Of a DNA stretch of 26,277 bases, positions 1 to 7,481 are shown piece by piece. The DNA comes from CAZTHL01 sp964613585 (GTDB lineage Bacteria; Pseudomonadota; Alphaproteobacteria; DSM-16000; Inquilinaceae): NCBI GenBank assembly GCA_964613585.1, contig CAZTHL010000053.1, positions 1 through 26,277 of the forward strand, written 5' to 3'. The notes beneath the pieces were generated by a model. The model did no database searches. It saw only the letters and a program-made list of their open reading frames with translations, and had not been told where the DNA came from. A program made the position numbers and the translations under genes. Numbering within the stretch: position 1 is the stretch's first letter; every line of letters starts with the position of its first letter.

Positions 1-1097
1 CCGTGATCGGCAATGGCGTCGTGGTCGACCCCTGGGCGCTGCTCGACGAGATCGAGACCGTGCGGGGCCAAGGGGTCGAGGTGACACCGGACAATCTGCT
101 GCTGGCGGAGACCGCGCCGCTGATCCTGCCGGTTCACGGCGCGGTCGACCGGGCCCGCGAGGCCGCCCGCGGGGCCCGGCGGATCGGCACCACCGGCCGC
201 GGCATCGGCCCGGCCTATGAGGACAAGGTGGCGCGCCGGGCGATCCGCGTCTGCGACCTGGCCGAGCCCACAGTTCTGGTCGACAAGGTCGACCATCTGC
301 TGCTGCACCACAATGCCCTGCTGCGCGGCCTCGGCGCCGAGCAGGTCGACCGCGAGGTCCTGCTGGAGCGGCTGCGCGCCGTGGCGGACGGCGTGCTGCC
401 CTTCGCCACCACGGTCTGGCAGCGCCTCGATGAATGGCGGCGCGCCGGCCGGCGCATCCTGTTCGAAGGCGCGCAGGGCGCCATGCTGGACGTCGATCAC
501 GGCACCTATCCGTTCGTCACGTCGTCCAACACCGTCGCCGGAAACGCCGCCACCGGCAGCGGCACCGGCCCTGGGGCGGTCGGCTTCGTGCTCGGCATCA
601 CCAAGGCCTACACCACGCGGGTCGGCGCCGGGCCGTTTCCGACCGAGCAGGACAACGAGAGCGGCCGCCGCCTTGGCGAGCGGGGCCGCGAGTTCGGCAC
701 GGTCACCGGCCGGGCCCGGCGCTGCGGCTGGTTCGACGCGGTGCTGGTGCGCCAAGCTGTCAAGACCGGCGGCATCGAGGGGATCGCGCTCACCAAGCTC
801 GACGTCCTCGACGGCATGGACGAGCTCAAGGTCTGCGTCGGCTACCGGATCGCGGGCCGGGACATCCGCCACCTCCCGGGCGGCCAGGCGGCGCAGCACG
901 CGGTCGAGCCGGTCTACGAGTCCCTCGAGGGCTGGCGGGACAGCACCCGCGGCGCCCGCCGCTGGGCCGACCTGCCGGCCACGGCCGTGAAGTATGTACG
1001 CCGGATCGAGGAACTGATCGAAGCGCCGGTGACCATGCTGTCGACCAGTCCCGAGCGCGAGGACACCATCCTGATGCACGATCCCTTCGAGGGATGA
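1..1097 (+). CDS. purA: Adenylosuccinate synthetase, 5'-truncated by window edge
   Basis: Joins IMP and aspartate at the expense of GTP to give adenylosuccinate, the first committed step to AMP, in the cytosol. The reading frame is open from the window edge and the first full codon is at 3. The visible 364 residues begin at the family's internal VIGNGVVVDP segment, so about 80 N-terminal residues, including the GTP P-loop, lie upstream of the window; the GTG at 3 is an internal Val. Visible signatures are GTTGRGIGPAYEDK (IMP-site region), LFEGAQGAMLDVDHGTYPFV, SSNTVAGNA and the GTVTGRARRCGWFDAV and LTKLDVLDG blocks. It ends normally at HDPFEG. About 100 bases separate it from the downstream pseudokinase gene, with no strong terminator between. 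Identification is secure; only the missing 5' end is unknown. Confidence 0.97.
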   Translation, partial: VIGNGVVVDPWALLDEIETVRGQGVEVTPDNLLLAETAPLILPVHGAVDRAREAARGARRIGTTGRGIGPAYEDKVARRAIRVCDLAEPTVLVDKVDHLLLHHNALLRGLGAEQVDREVLLERLRAVADGVLPFATTVWQRLDEWRRAGRRILFEGAQGAMLDVDHGTYPFVTSSNTVAGNAATGSGTGPGAVGFVLGITKAYTTRVGAGPFPTEQDNESGRRLGERGREFGTVTGRARRCGWFDAVLVRQAVKTGGIEGIALTKLDVLDGMDELKVCVGYRIAGRDIRHLPGGQAAQHAVEPVYESLEGWRDSTRGARRWADLPATAVKYVRRIEELIEAPVTMLSTSPEREDTILMHDPFEG

Positions 1098-1196
1098 GCC
1101 TGCGCCGGCGCGGCCGCCGACGGCTTTAACGCTTCGTTGTCGGGAAGCCCGCTACAAGCGACCGAACGTCGTATGAACGCGAGCGGGCGGCGACCG

Positions 1197-3278
1197 ATGG
1201 CGTCCTCCGAGACCAATGAACCGGCCGAGCCGGCGGCTCCGGCCGCGGACGGGACCAAGGCGGATCCGACCTCGGCCGCACCGCCGATGCCGACCGCGGT
1301 GTCGCTGAACGACCGCTACGAGATTGCGGCGGACCAGCCGCTGCCGGGCATGAGCCATGTCTGCGGCACCGGCTACACGGCGCGGGACAAGCGCGATCCG
1401 CACGCCGATCTGTTCGCGCATATCTGCAGTTCCGGCCTGCCGGCACGCACCGATGTGCTGGGCGCGCTGCGCGGCAGCGACCACTCCGCGCTGATCAAGG
1501 TGGTCGACTTCGGGGTGGTCGACTGGCCGCCGGAGGACCGCCAGCGTCTGGCCATCGTCTATGATCGGCCGCGCGGCGGCCGCCTGGTCAAGTCGCTGCA
1601 GCAGGCCTGCGAGCCCATCGGCGAGGACGTGATCGTCCGCGCCGTCGTTCAGCCGATGCTGAGCGCCTTGAAGGAGCTCAAGGGACGCCGCGTCTTCCAC
1701 GGCACCATCAATCCCGGCAACCTTTTCTGGCGTGACACCGGCGGCGTCACCCTGCAGCTCGGTGAATGCGCTACGGCGCCGGCCGGCTTCATGCAGCCAA
1801 CCCTGTTCGAGACGTGGCCGCGCGGCCTCGCCAGCCCGGCGGGACGCGGCTCCGGCAGCAATTCCGACGATCTGTACGCGCTCGGGGTCACGCTGCTGTT
1901 CCTGCTGATGGGCGGCAGCCCGGCGCTCGGCCGGGACGAGCAGGAGGTCCTCGCCGCCAAGATGGAACTTGGCAGCTATCCGGCGCTGGTCGGCGACTTC
2001 CGCTTGTCGACCGCGATGATGGAGCCGCTGCGCGGCCTGCTCATGGACGAGCCGTCGCAGCGCTGGGACCTGAACGACCTCGAGCTTTGGGTCAGCGGCC
2101 GGCGTCTCAGCCCCAAGCAGCCGCAGCCGCCGCGGCGCGCGGCCCGACCTCTGGAGTTGGCCGGCGCGGCCCATCTGACGGCGCGCGGCTTGGCCGGCGC
2201 CATGGCCGAACGGCCCACGGAGGCCGGGCGGCTGATCGAGGAGGGCGAGCTCGACACCTGGCTGCGCCGCAGTCTCGAGGACGAATCCCTCGCCAACCGG
2301 GTGGCCGAGGCACAGCGATCGGCGACGACCTCGGGTGGGGGCGCACTCGACGACCGGCGTCTGGCCCGGGTGCTGATCGCGCTCGAGCCGCTGGGGCCGA
2401 TCCGCTATCGCGGCGTCACCGCCATGGTCGAGGGCCTGGGCGGGCTCCTGGCCCAGGCGTTCCTGCGCGGCTCCGGCACCCAGGAGATCGGCGAGATCAT
2501 CGCCGCGCAGCTGCCGATGTACTGGGTCAACGTGCAGGCGAGCTTCCGACCGGAGCACGTGCCCGTCGCGCGCGCCTACGAGAATATGCGCTCCTACCTG
2601 GATCGGCCGCTGCCCGGCTATGGCCTCGAGCGCTGCCTCTACCAGCTCAACACCTGCATGCCCTGCCTCAGCCCGATGCTCGAGAAGCACTACGTGCTCG
2701 AGCCGGACCAGCTCCTGCGCGCGCTCGAGGAGGTGGCCGGGCGCGGCGACCGGCCTGCGGAGCCGCTCGACCGACATGTCCTGGCCTTCGCGATGGCACG
2801 CCAGATCAGCATCAACGAGCGCGCGCTGATGGCCCTGGGCCCGGAGGCCGGGGGCAACGAGCGGATCGTCGGCACCCTCGAGGTGCTCATGGAGATGCAG
2901 GCGCAGACCAAGGTCCACCCACTGCCCCGGCTCTGCACCTGGATGGCCGAGCGGATGGAGCCGCTCATCGAGCGCTTCAACAGCCGGACCCTGCGCCAGA
3001 GGGTGCGCGAGGAGCTGAGCCGGCAGGCGCAGCTCGGCGCATTCCGCAACCTTTTCTCGATCATTCAGAACGGCAATCTGCTGAAGCGTGACGCCGCCGG
3101 CTTCGCCAAGGCGAAGCGCCATTATGTCGAGACCACCGAGGTGATCGCCGCGCGCGAGCGCGACATCAAGGACCGGGACGGCCTGTCCCAAAGCGCCGGA
3201 CGGCCGGCTGCCGCGGTCGCCTCCGCGGCGCTCTCCGCCCTGCTGATCGCCGGCATCGTCGCCACGCACGGCCTATAG
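1197..3278 (+). CDS. Tail-anchored protein-kinase-fold pseudokinase with large helical domain
   Basis: About 693 residues from the ATG at 1197. A TTG at 1137 and an ATG at 1173 are also in frame and none has a strong ribosome site, so the start is uncertain. After an Ala/Pro-rich leader (1-35), residues about 40-300 resemble a Ser/Thr kinase fold: SNSDDLYALGVTLL matches the helix-F region and LLMDEPSQRW the C-lobe end. The catalytic elements are gone. No beta-3 lysine is recognisable, HRD is HGT (HGTINPGNLFW, about 168-178; only the metal-binding Asn is kept), and the DFG site reads LGE. Residues about 340-650 form an unrecognised helical region with a Cys cluster (CLYQLNTCMPC). A final hydrophobic stretch (about 671-690) predicts a tail anchor with the bulk in the cytoplasm. 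It is followed after 9 bases by a membrane-protein gene. Likely a scaffold or allosteric regulator; partners unknown. Confidence 0.85.
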   Translation: MASSETNEPAEPAAPAADGTKADPTSAAPPMPTAVSLNDRYEIAADQPLPGMSHVCGTGYTARDKRDPHADLFAHICSSGLPARTDVLGALRGSDHSALIKVVDFGVVDWPPEDRQRLAIVYDRPRGGRLVKSLQQACEPIGEDVIVRAVVQPMLSALKELKGRRVFHGTINPGNLFWRDTGGVTLQLGECATAPAGFMQPTLFETWPRGLASPAGRGSGSNSDDLYALGVTLLFLLMGGSPALGRDEQEVLAAKMELGSYPALVGDFRLSTAMMEPLRGLLMDEPSQRWDLNDLELWVSGRRLSPKQPQPPRRAARPLELAGAAHLTARGLAGAMAERPTEAGRLIEEGELDTWLRRSLEDESLANRVAEAQRSATTSGGGALDDRRLARVLIALEPLGPIRYRGVTAMVEGLGGLLAQAFLRGSGTQEIGEIIAAQLPMYWVNVQASFRPEHVPVARAYENMRSYLDRPLPGYGLERCLYQLNTCMPCLSPMLEKHYVLEPDQLLRALEEVAGRGDRPAEPLDRHVLAFAMARQISINERALMALGPEAGGNERIVGTLEVLMEMQAQTKVHPLPRLCTWMAERMEPLIERFNSRTLRQRVREELSRQAQLGAFRNLFSIIQNGNLLKRDAAGFAKAKRHYVETTEVIAARERDIKDRDGLSQSAGRPAAAVASAALSALLIAGIVATHGL

Positions 3279-3287
3279 GAGCCCAGG

Positions 3288-3815
3288 ATGGCCCGCTCCA
3301 CCACCTCCGATGCCGCCATGGCGCAGACCGCCGGCACCGCCGGGCGAAGCAAGGCGAAGGCGTCCCGGCTTGCCCTGATCATCGTCCTTGTGGTCCTGCC
3401 GCTTGGACTGCTGGCCCTGCCGACGACGATCCTGCTGCTGTTCGGACTGGTGCCGACCATGGTGGCGCTGATCGTCGACCGCGCCCCGGAGAAATACGCC
3501 GCGCTTACGGTTGGCAGCCTCAATCTTGCCGGCGTCCTGCCGGCGCTGCTGGAGCTCTGGATCTCCGGGCACACGGTGGCCGTGGCCCTGGACATCATCG
3601 GCGCACCGATGATTTGGCTCATCGCCTACTCGGCCGCAGCCGTCGGCTGGCTGATCTACTTCAGCCTGCCGCCGCTGTTCGCCTCGTTCATGGCACTGCG
3701 CTACCAAGGCGAAATCAAGGCCATGAAGGCCCGGCAGGTCGAGCTGATCCAGGAATGGGGACCGGAGGTGGCCGGTGATGCGGCGCCAGCCGAAGCCGAT
3801 GACGCCAACGCCTAG
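3288..3815 (+). CDS. Small multi-pass membrane protein of unknown function
   Basis: A 175-residue protein whose ATG is preceded by AGGAG (3277-3281) at good spacing; the Shine-Dalgarno overlaps the stop codon of the pseudokinase gene, so the two are almost certainly cotranscribed. A polar N-terminus (1-26) precedes hydrophobic segments at about 27-63 (probably two short helices), 73-93 and 107-135, followed by a charged cytoplasmic-type tail containing QGEIKAMKARQVELIQEW and an acidic Ala-rich end. No catalytic motif is recognised. The fixed pairing with a tail-anchored pseudokinase suggests the two act together at the inner membrane; that is inference from gene spacing and topology only. Confidence 0.8.
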   Translation: MARSTTSDAAMAQTAGTAGRSKAKASRLALIIVLVVLPLGLLALPTTILLLFGLVPTMVALIVDRAPEKYAALTVGSLNLAGVLPALLELWISGHTVAVALDIIGAPMIWLIAYSAAAVGWLIYFSLPPLFASFMALRYQGEIKAMKARQVELIQEWGPEVAGDAAPAEADDANA

Positions 3816-4060
3816 AGCGTTTCCGGGTTAGGTGGCATCGCCGGCCCATTCTGCGCCGCGACGGCCCCCTGGCGTTGGGCCCACCCCGGACGGTCACCGA
3901 CCGGCCGAGGATCCACAAATCCGATGTACTTGGTCGGAGCAATGCGCTACCGACGTCGTCAAAACGGCTTAGGACCGTGGCCCGCGATATCGGCCGAGGT
4001 CCGGACAGCCCACGCCAGTCCGCTCCGGCGTCTGCAGGCATCGACAGGGAGGCAATGCGA
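3816..4060. other. Intergenic spacer with possible degenerate alphaproteobacterial repeat
   Basis: About 245 bases between the membrane-protein gene and the sulfotransferase start. It opens with AGAGCGTTTCCGGGTTAGG right after the stop codon, which resembles from memory a class of short dispersed palindromic repeats in alphaproteobacterial intergenic regions. The right arm is poorly conserved here. A G/C-rich hairpin (GCGTTGGGCCCACC region) lies near 3871-3890. The sulfotransferase frame remains open back to 3875, but that extension lacks homology-like content and a ribosome site, so it is treated as non-coding. Confidence 0.4.
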
Positions 4061-4846
4061 ATGGTGGCCGCTCGGACGCTTGCCTATGCCGTCAAGGCAC
4101 TCGGCAAGAAGATCGATCAGAAGGTGTTCTTTCTGCATATCCCGAAGTGCGGCGGCACGGCCGTGACGGAAGGCCTGCGCACCTGCCTGGGCGCTCGCGA
4201 GTACTTGACCCAGAGGAATAGCTTTTGGGTGCATCCGCATGCCTCCTTCCGGGCCAGTGAGCTTTCGGGGATCGATCTCCGGACCGTCCGCGAGGTGCTG
4301 CTGCTGAATGCCATGGCCGAACCGAGCACCCGATTCGTCGCCGGCCACTTCTACTACAGCGATCTGGCAATGGACGCATTCGGCACGGGCTGGAATTTCG
4401 TCACCGTGCTCCGGGAGCCGGTGTCGTTATGGCTCAGCACCTATTTTTATAATCGGTACAAAAAATCAAGCTTCCGGCGGATCGAGCACGATCTCGATGT
4501 CTTCGTCGACACCGAGGATGCCCGACGTCTCGGCCATCAGATGGTGGCCCAGCTCACCGATCGACGCAGCGTGCCCGATCCGACAACCGAGGAGGCGATC
4601 GAGGCAGCGATCGACAATCTCAGTCGCTTCGCCGTCGTCGGCACGTTGGAGGATCTCGACGGTTTTGCCCGGCGCTTTCAGGCCCACTTCGGCGTCCGCC
4701 CGAGCTTCGGGCGGGCCATGGTCAATCCTGTCTCGCGGGATGAACGCCAACGTCAGGTGAACCGCAGCATTCGCGCTCGCATTGAGCAGCTTTGCGCGCC
4801 GAATCTTGATCTTTATGAGAGGGCGTGCCGCATGATTGCGGCCTGA
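4061..4846 (+). CDS. Sulfotransferase family 2-like protein
   Basis: Predicted to move a sulfuryl group from PAPS to an unknown acceptor (glycan, lipid or small molecule). The 261-residue protein shows the 5'-phosphosulfate loop FFLHIPKCGGTAV (about 23-35) and the 3'-phosphate-binding strand/helix VTVLREPVSLWLSTYFYNR (about 114-132), the two hallmarks of the Sulfotransfer_2 fold. The frame is open from 3875, but AGGGAGG at 4046-4052 sits 8 bases before the ATG at 4061 and only 2 before the ATG at 4055, so 4061 is preferred. There is no signal peptide or membrane segment. Codon choice is less GC-biased than in the flanking genes (for example TTTTTATAATCGGTAC near 4444), which suggests acquisition. 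It lies upstream of an asparagine-synthase-like gene; this pairing is common in surface-polymer or natural-product loci, but no glycosyltransferase is present here. Confidence 0.85.
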   Translation: MVAARTLAYAVKALGKKIDQKVFFLHIPKCGGTAVTEGLRTCLGAREYLTQRNSFWVHPHASFRASELSGIDLRTVREVLLLNAMAEPSTRFVAGHFYYSDLAMDAFGTGWNFVTVLREPVSLWLSTYFYNRYKKSSFRRIEHDLDVFVDTEDARRLGHQMVAQLTDRRSVPDPTTEEAIEAAIDNLSRFAVVGTLEDLDGFARRFQAHFGVRPSFGRAMVNPVSRDERQRQVNRSIRARIEQLCAPNLDLYERACRMIAA

Positions 4847-4856
4847 TGCCAGCATG

Positions 4857-4880
4857 CCGAAACATAAGCGCTTGTTTCGG
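4857..4880 (+). terminator. Hairpin downstream of sulfotransferase gene
   Basis: Perfect 8-bp inverted repeat CCGAAACA / TGTTTCGG around an 8-base loop (TAAGCGCT), starting 10 bases after the stop codon. The bases after it (CTTATCGACG) are not a T-tract, so it may be a Rho-assisted or mRNA-stabilising hairpin rather than a classical intrinsic terminator. A 10-base direct repeat, GCTTATCGAC, follows at 4880-4889 and 4896-4905. Confidence 0.4.
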
Positions 4881-5455
4881 CTTATCGACGCCTTTGCTTA
4901 TCGACCGCTGTGATCATCGTTTAGCGATCCCTCAAGACAGCGGCTGAGGTCTCGCTTGCGCAGGATGGAGATTGCCGGAATTGTGACGCTGAATCCGACC
5001 TGGCGACACTTGCGTTCTGCAACATTCTTATATCGGTGAGCTGTCAAGTCCGGTGATTTGCGCCAAGCGAAGCCTCTGCTTACTTCGCAGTTGTCATAAA
5101 AGCGAAAACAAGACGACCTTGGCTGCTTGCACCACAATAATAGTGAAATCAAACTTTCTGCGCCGCGCAAGGGGTTGTTTCATCGGCTCGCTGATACAAG
5201 GCTGCCGATCGTCGAAACCATTTTGCATAATGCCCCATGAGCTCATCTGGCCTGATGGCATGGGCCGTTTATTGCCACTTCCTAATCAGCAGATCATTGC
5301 TCCAATATTGTTTAATTGGAATTTATTTGTATCGTATTTAACAACAAGATTACCATTCTCATAATATCCGCGCTCGGGAATTTGGGCACCGCAGCTTGTT
5401 AGCATCCTCGACTTAGGATGGCGAGAATCACGCATCGCCTTACACAATCAGGCGA
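4881..5455. other. AT-rich intergenic region, no supported gene
   Basis: More than 550 bases of clearly lower GC than the rest of the window, lying between the sulfotransferase and the asparagine-synthase-like gene. The only open frame of size (5053-5364, plus) starts with GTG, has no ribosome site and looks like random translation. Contents I can point to are the GCTTATCGAC direct repeat at the left end, a run of T/A-rich sequence at 5300-5370 and a plausible promoter at 5338-5367. This stretch probably marks foreign DNA or a remnant of an earlier insertion. No transposase fragment was recognised. Confidence 0.6.
5338..5367 (+). promoter_or_regulatory. Candidate sigma-70-type promoter for the asparagine-synthase-like gene
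   Basis: TTAACA (5338-5343), an 18-base spacer, then TAATAT (5362-5367), in an AT-rich context. It predicts a transcript start near 5374 and a leader of about 80 bases before the TTG at 5456. The match is good, but AT-rich DNA makes chance matches likelier. Confidence 0.4.
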
Positions 5456-7429
5456 TTGCCCCGACGTGCCGGGAGGTGGTCCAGGCCGCCGCCTCTGTGG
5501 AGACTCTGCACCAACCTCTTTCTCGTTGGCTACGGCATCCGACCTTACCACGAAGCGCGATACCTGGCAGCGCTTCGCACCGTCGCCGAGGGCCAGGATA
5601 CCCTCGATGTCTCCGCCATGTGGCATCATCGCGCCGCGAACACTTGGTGCGCCTGCATCCCGCCGTCATCCATGCCGGGCGGGTTTCGCTCCTTTGTCGC
5701 CGAGACGGACAAGACGGCCGTCTTCTTCGACGGCGTGCCGGTGCTTGCACCGTCCGCCTCAAAGCCGCATGCCTCCGATGTCGGCCCGACGGTCAGCGCG
5801 GACATGCTGCTTCGGCATCGCGACAGCATCCCGCAACACCGCGAGGGCGAATGCGTTGTCACGGTTGTCGACAAGGCCCGGCGGGCGGTCACGCTGTTCA
5901 CCGACCCCTTCGGTCTGAGGCCCTGCTTTCTCACGCGGCACGAAGGCGCGGTCCTGATCAGCAACTCTGTGCGCGCCCTCGTGCTGTGCCGAGGCCACCA
6001 GGAGCCGGATCCCGAGGGTGTCGCCGGCTTCCTTTCCCTGGGCTGGCTCGATCCGCCGCTGACGCTCCAGCGCGGGATTGAGCGCCTCGCGCCCGGACAC
6101 GCGTACGCCTTCGACGGCGTGACAGGCACGCTGAGCGTGCGTTCCTACTTCGACCTCGCCAGCCTGCGCCACGAGCGCGACACGCTCCGCCAGCAGTCTC
6201 CGGCAGCACGCATCCAGCACCTCGTCGCCGTCCTCAAGGCGTGGTTCGACCCACTGATGGACAGCTACGCCGAGTCCATTCTGTCGCTGACCGGTGGCAA
6301 GGATTCCCGGGTGCTTCTGGGCCTTGCCAAGGCGGGCGGCACAACGATTCAATGCATGACCCGTGGTGCCATCGATCACGAGGACGTGCGCCTCGCCAGC
6401 GCCCTGACCGCTCGGCACGGCATGCCCCATGAGGTGCGCGGCGAGCCCGGCTGGCCGATGCCGGAAGATCCCTGGGAGGCCATCACCCCGTTTGTCACGC
6501 ATACCGACGGCCAAGCCAACCTGATGCTGCTGACCAGCTTTCATGGCCGGGGCCGGTTTCGCTCGATCCCGCTCGTCTTCTCCGGCAACGGCGGCGAGGT
6601 CGCGCGGGGCTACTTCTCCCGCCCTCTGTTCGGCTGGCTGCATCGCTCCGGCATGCTGGAGGCGCGAGAGGCCCTCTCCCAATTCCAGCGCCGCACGGTT
6701 CCGGTCGACCCGGCGGCTTTTGCAGCATCACAACGGCGCTGCCTCGACCGGCACCTCCGTCTTATCCGGGAGGCCGGCTTCGAGGACAATGATGCCGGCG
6801 ACCTGTTCTACCTGAGGTCGCGCATCGGCGGATGGATGGCAAACAATCGCTTGATCCTGCGCAGCTTCCAGGACGTCGTCTCGCCCCTGTGCGCCCGCGC
6901 CTTCGTCGGCGAGGCCTTGGCCCGATCCTATCTGCAGCGATGCCAGGAATCGCTGCATCATGACTTGCTGCGGGCCCTCGACCCCGACCTCCTTGAGACG
7001 CCGTTCACCAAACCGTTTCCATCACAGAACGCGGCCGTCGCCATGGCGCAAGACGCCCTCGGGTGGATGGAAAGAGGGGCCGGCCGGGCATGGCGGCGTT
7101 TGTGGGGCCGCGCCGCCGGTCGCAGCTCAGGGCCGGGATCGCCATCGTCCTTCAGGCCGGATCCATGCCCTTGGCTCGCTCCCTTGCTGTCGGATCTTCT
7201 CGACGCCTGCCGCGATCCAGGATCACCGCTTCACGGACATGTCGACAGGGCGGGACTGGAGGCCTTCTGCCGGGACTTCGAGACCGGAGGGCGTCGCTCC
7301 AAGCGGGACCTCGAGTTCGCGATGACGATGGCAAACATTGTCGCCGCACACAGAAGCCTTCGGGACAGCCTCGCCGAATTCGAGGCCGATCAAGCGTACG
7401 GCACCGCGCCTCTTGCCCGCCCCGCCTGA
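5456..7429 (+). CDS. Asparagine-synthase-like ATP-pyrophosphatase, 5' end uncertain
   Basis: A 657-residue protein of the asparagine synthase / beta-lactam synthetase type. The N-terminal half (about 21-215) resembles the class II glutaminase fold, including TDPFGLRPCFLT (about 149-160), but no Cys sits at the catalytic N-terminus, so glutamine hydrolysis is unlikely. The C-terminal synthetase domain carries the PP-loop LSLTGGKDSRVLL (about 276-288), expected to adenylate a carboxylate for amide formation, and VFSGNGGEVARG further on. Homology-like sequence begins at LFLVGYG (about 21), yet the only usable in-frame start before it is a TTG at 5456 with a weak ribosome site; the next is the ATG at 5618, which would delete part of the domain. 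The substrate is unknown. GC is slightly below that of the neighbours. With the upstream sulfotransferase it forms an accessory island, possibly modifying an extracellular polymer or a peptide. Confidence 0.75.
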   Translation: MPRRAGRWSRPPPLWRLCTNLFLVGYGIRPYHEARYLAALRTVAEGQDTLDVSAMWHHRAANTWCACIPPSSMPGGFRSFVAETDKTAVFFDGVPVLAPSASKPHASDVGPTVSADMLLRHRDSIPQHREGECVVTVVDKARRAVTLFTDPFGLRPCFLTRHEGAVLISNSVRALVLCRGHQEPDPEGVAGFLSLGWLDPPLTLQRGIERLAPGHAYAFDGVTGTLSVRSYFDLASLRHERDTLRQQSPAARIQHLVAVLKAWFDPLMDSYAESILSLTGGKDSRVLLGLAKAGGTTIQCMTRGAIDHEDVRLASALTARHGMPHEVRGEPGWPMPEDPWEAITPFVTHTDGQANLMLLTSFHGRGRFRSIPLVFSGNGGEVARGYFSRPLFGWLHRSGMLEAREALSQFQRRTVPVDPAAFAASQRRCLDRHLRLIREAGFEDNDAGDLFYLRSRIGGWMANNRLILRSFQDVVSPLCARAFVGEALARSYLQRCQESLHHDLLRALDPDLLETPFTKPFPSQNAAVAMAQDALGWMERGAGRAWRRLWGRAAGRSSGPGSPSSFRPDPCPWLAPLLSDLLDACRDPGSPLHGHVDRAGLEAFCRDFETGGRRSKRDLEFAMTMANIVAAHRSLRDSLAEFEADQAYGTAPLARPA

Positions 7430-7481
7430 AGGCCGCTGTCCGGTCGTCCACAAGCTCGTGCCCTTGTGTCGGGCCGAGGCG

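Noticed and set aside
1098..1196. Promoter or terminator between purA and the pseudokinase gene
   Set aside because: TTGTCG and CTACAA are present but only 9 bases apart, and the G/C-rich stems are too short to call a terminator.
1152..3269. 705-codon minus-strand frame opposite the pseudokinase gene
   Set aside because: Typical antisense shadow in high-GC DNA: its Arg/Gly/Ala/Leu/His-rich translation has no domain, while the plus frame has clear fold motifs and an anchor.
5053..5364. Open frame of 103 codons in the AT-rich gap (plus strand)
   Set aside because: GTG start without ribosome site, no recognisable domain and a composition expected from random AT-rich sequence.
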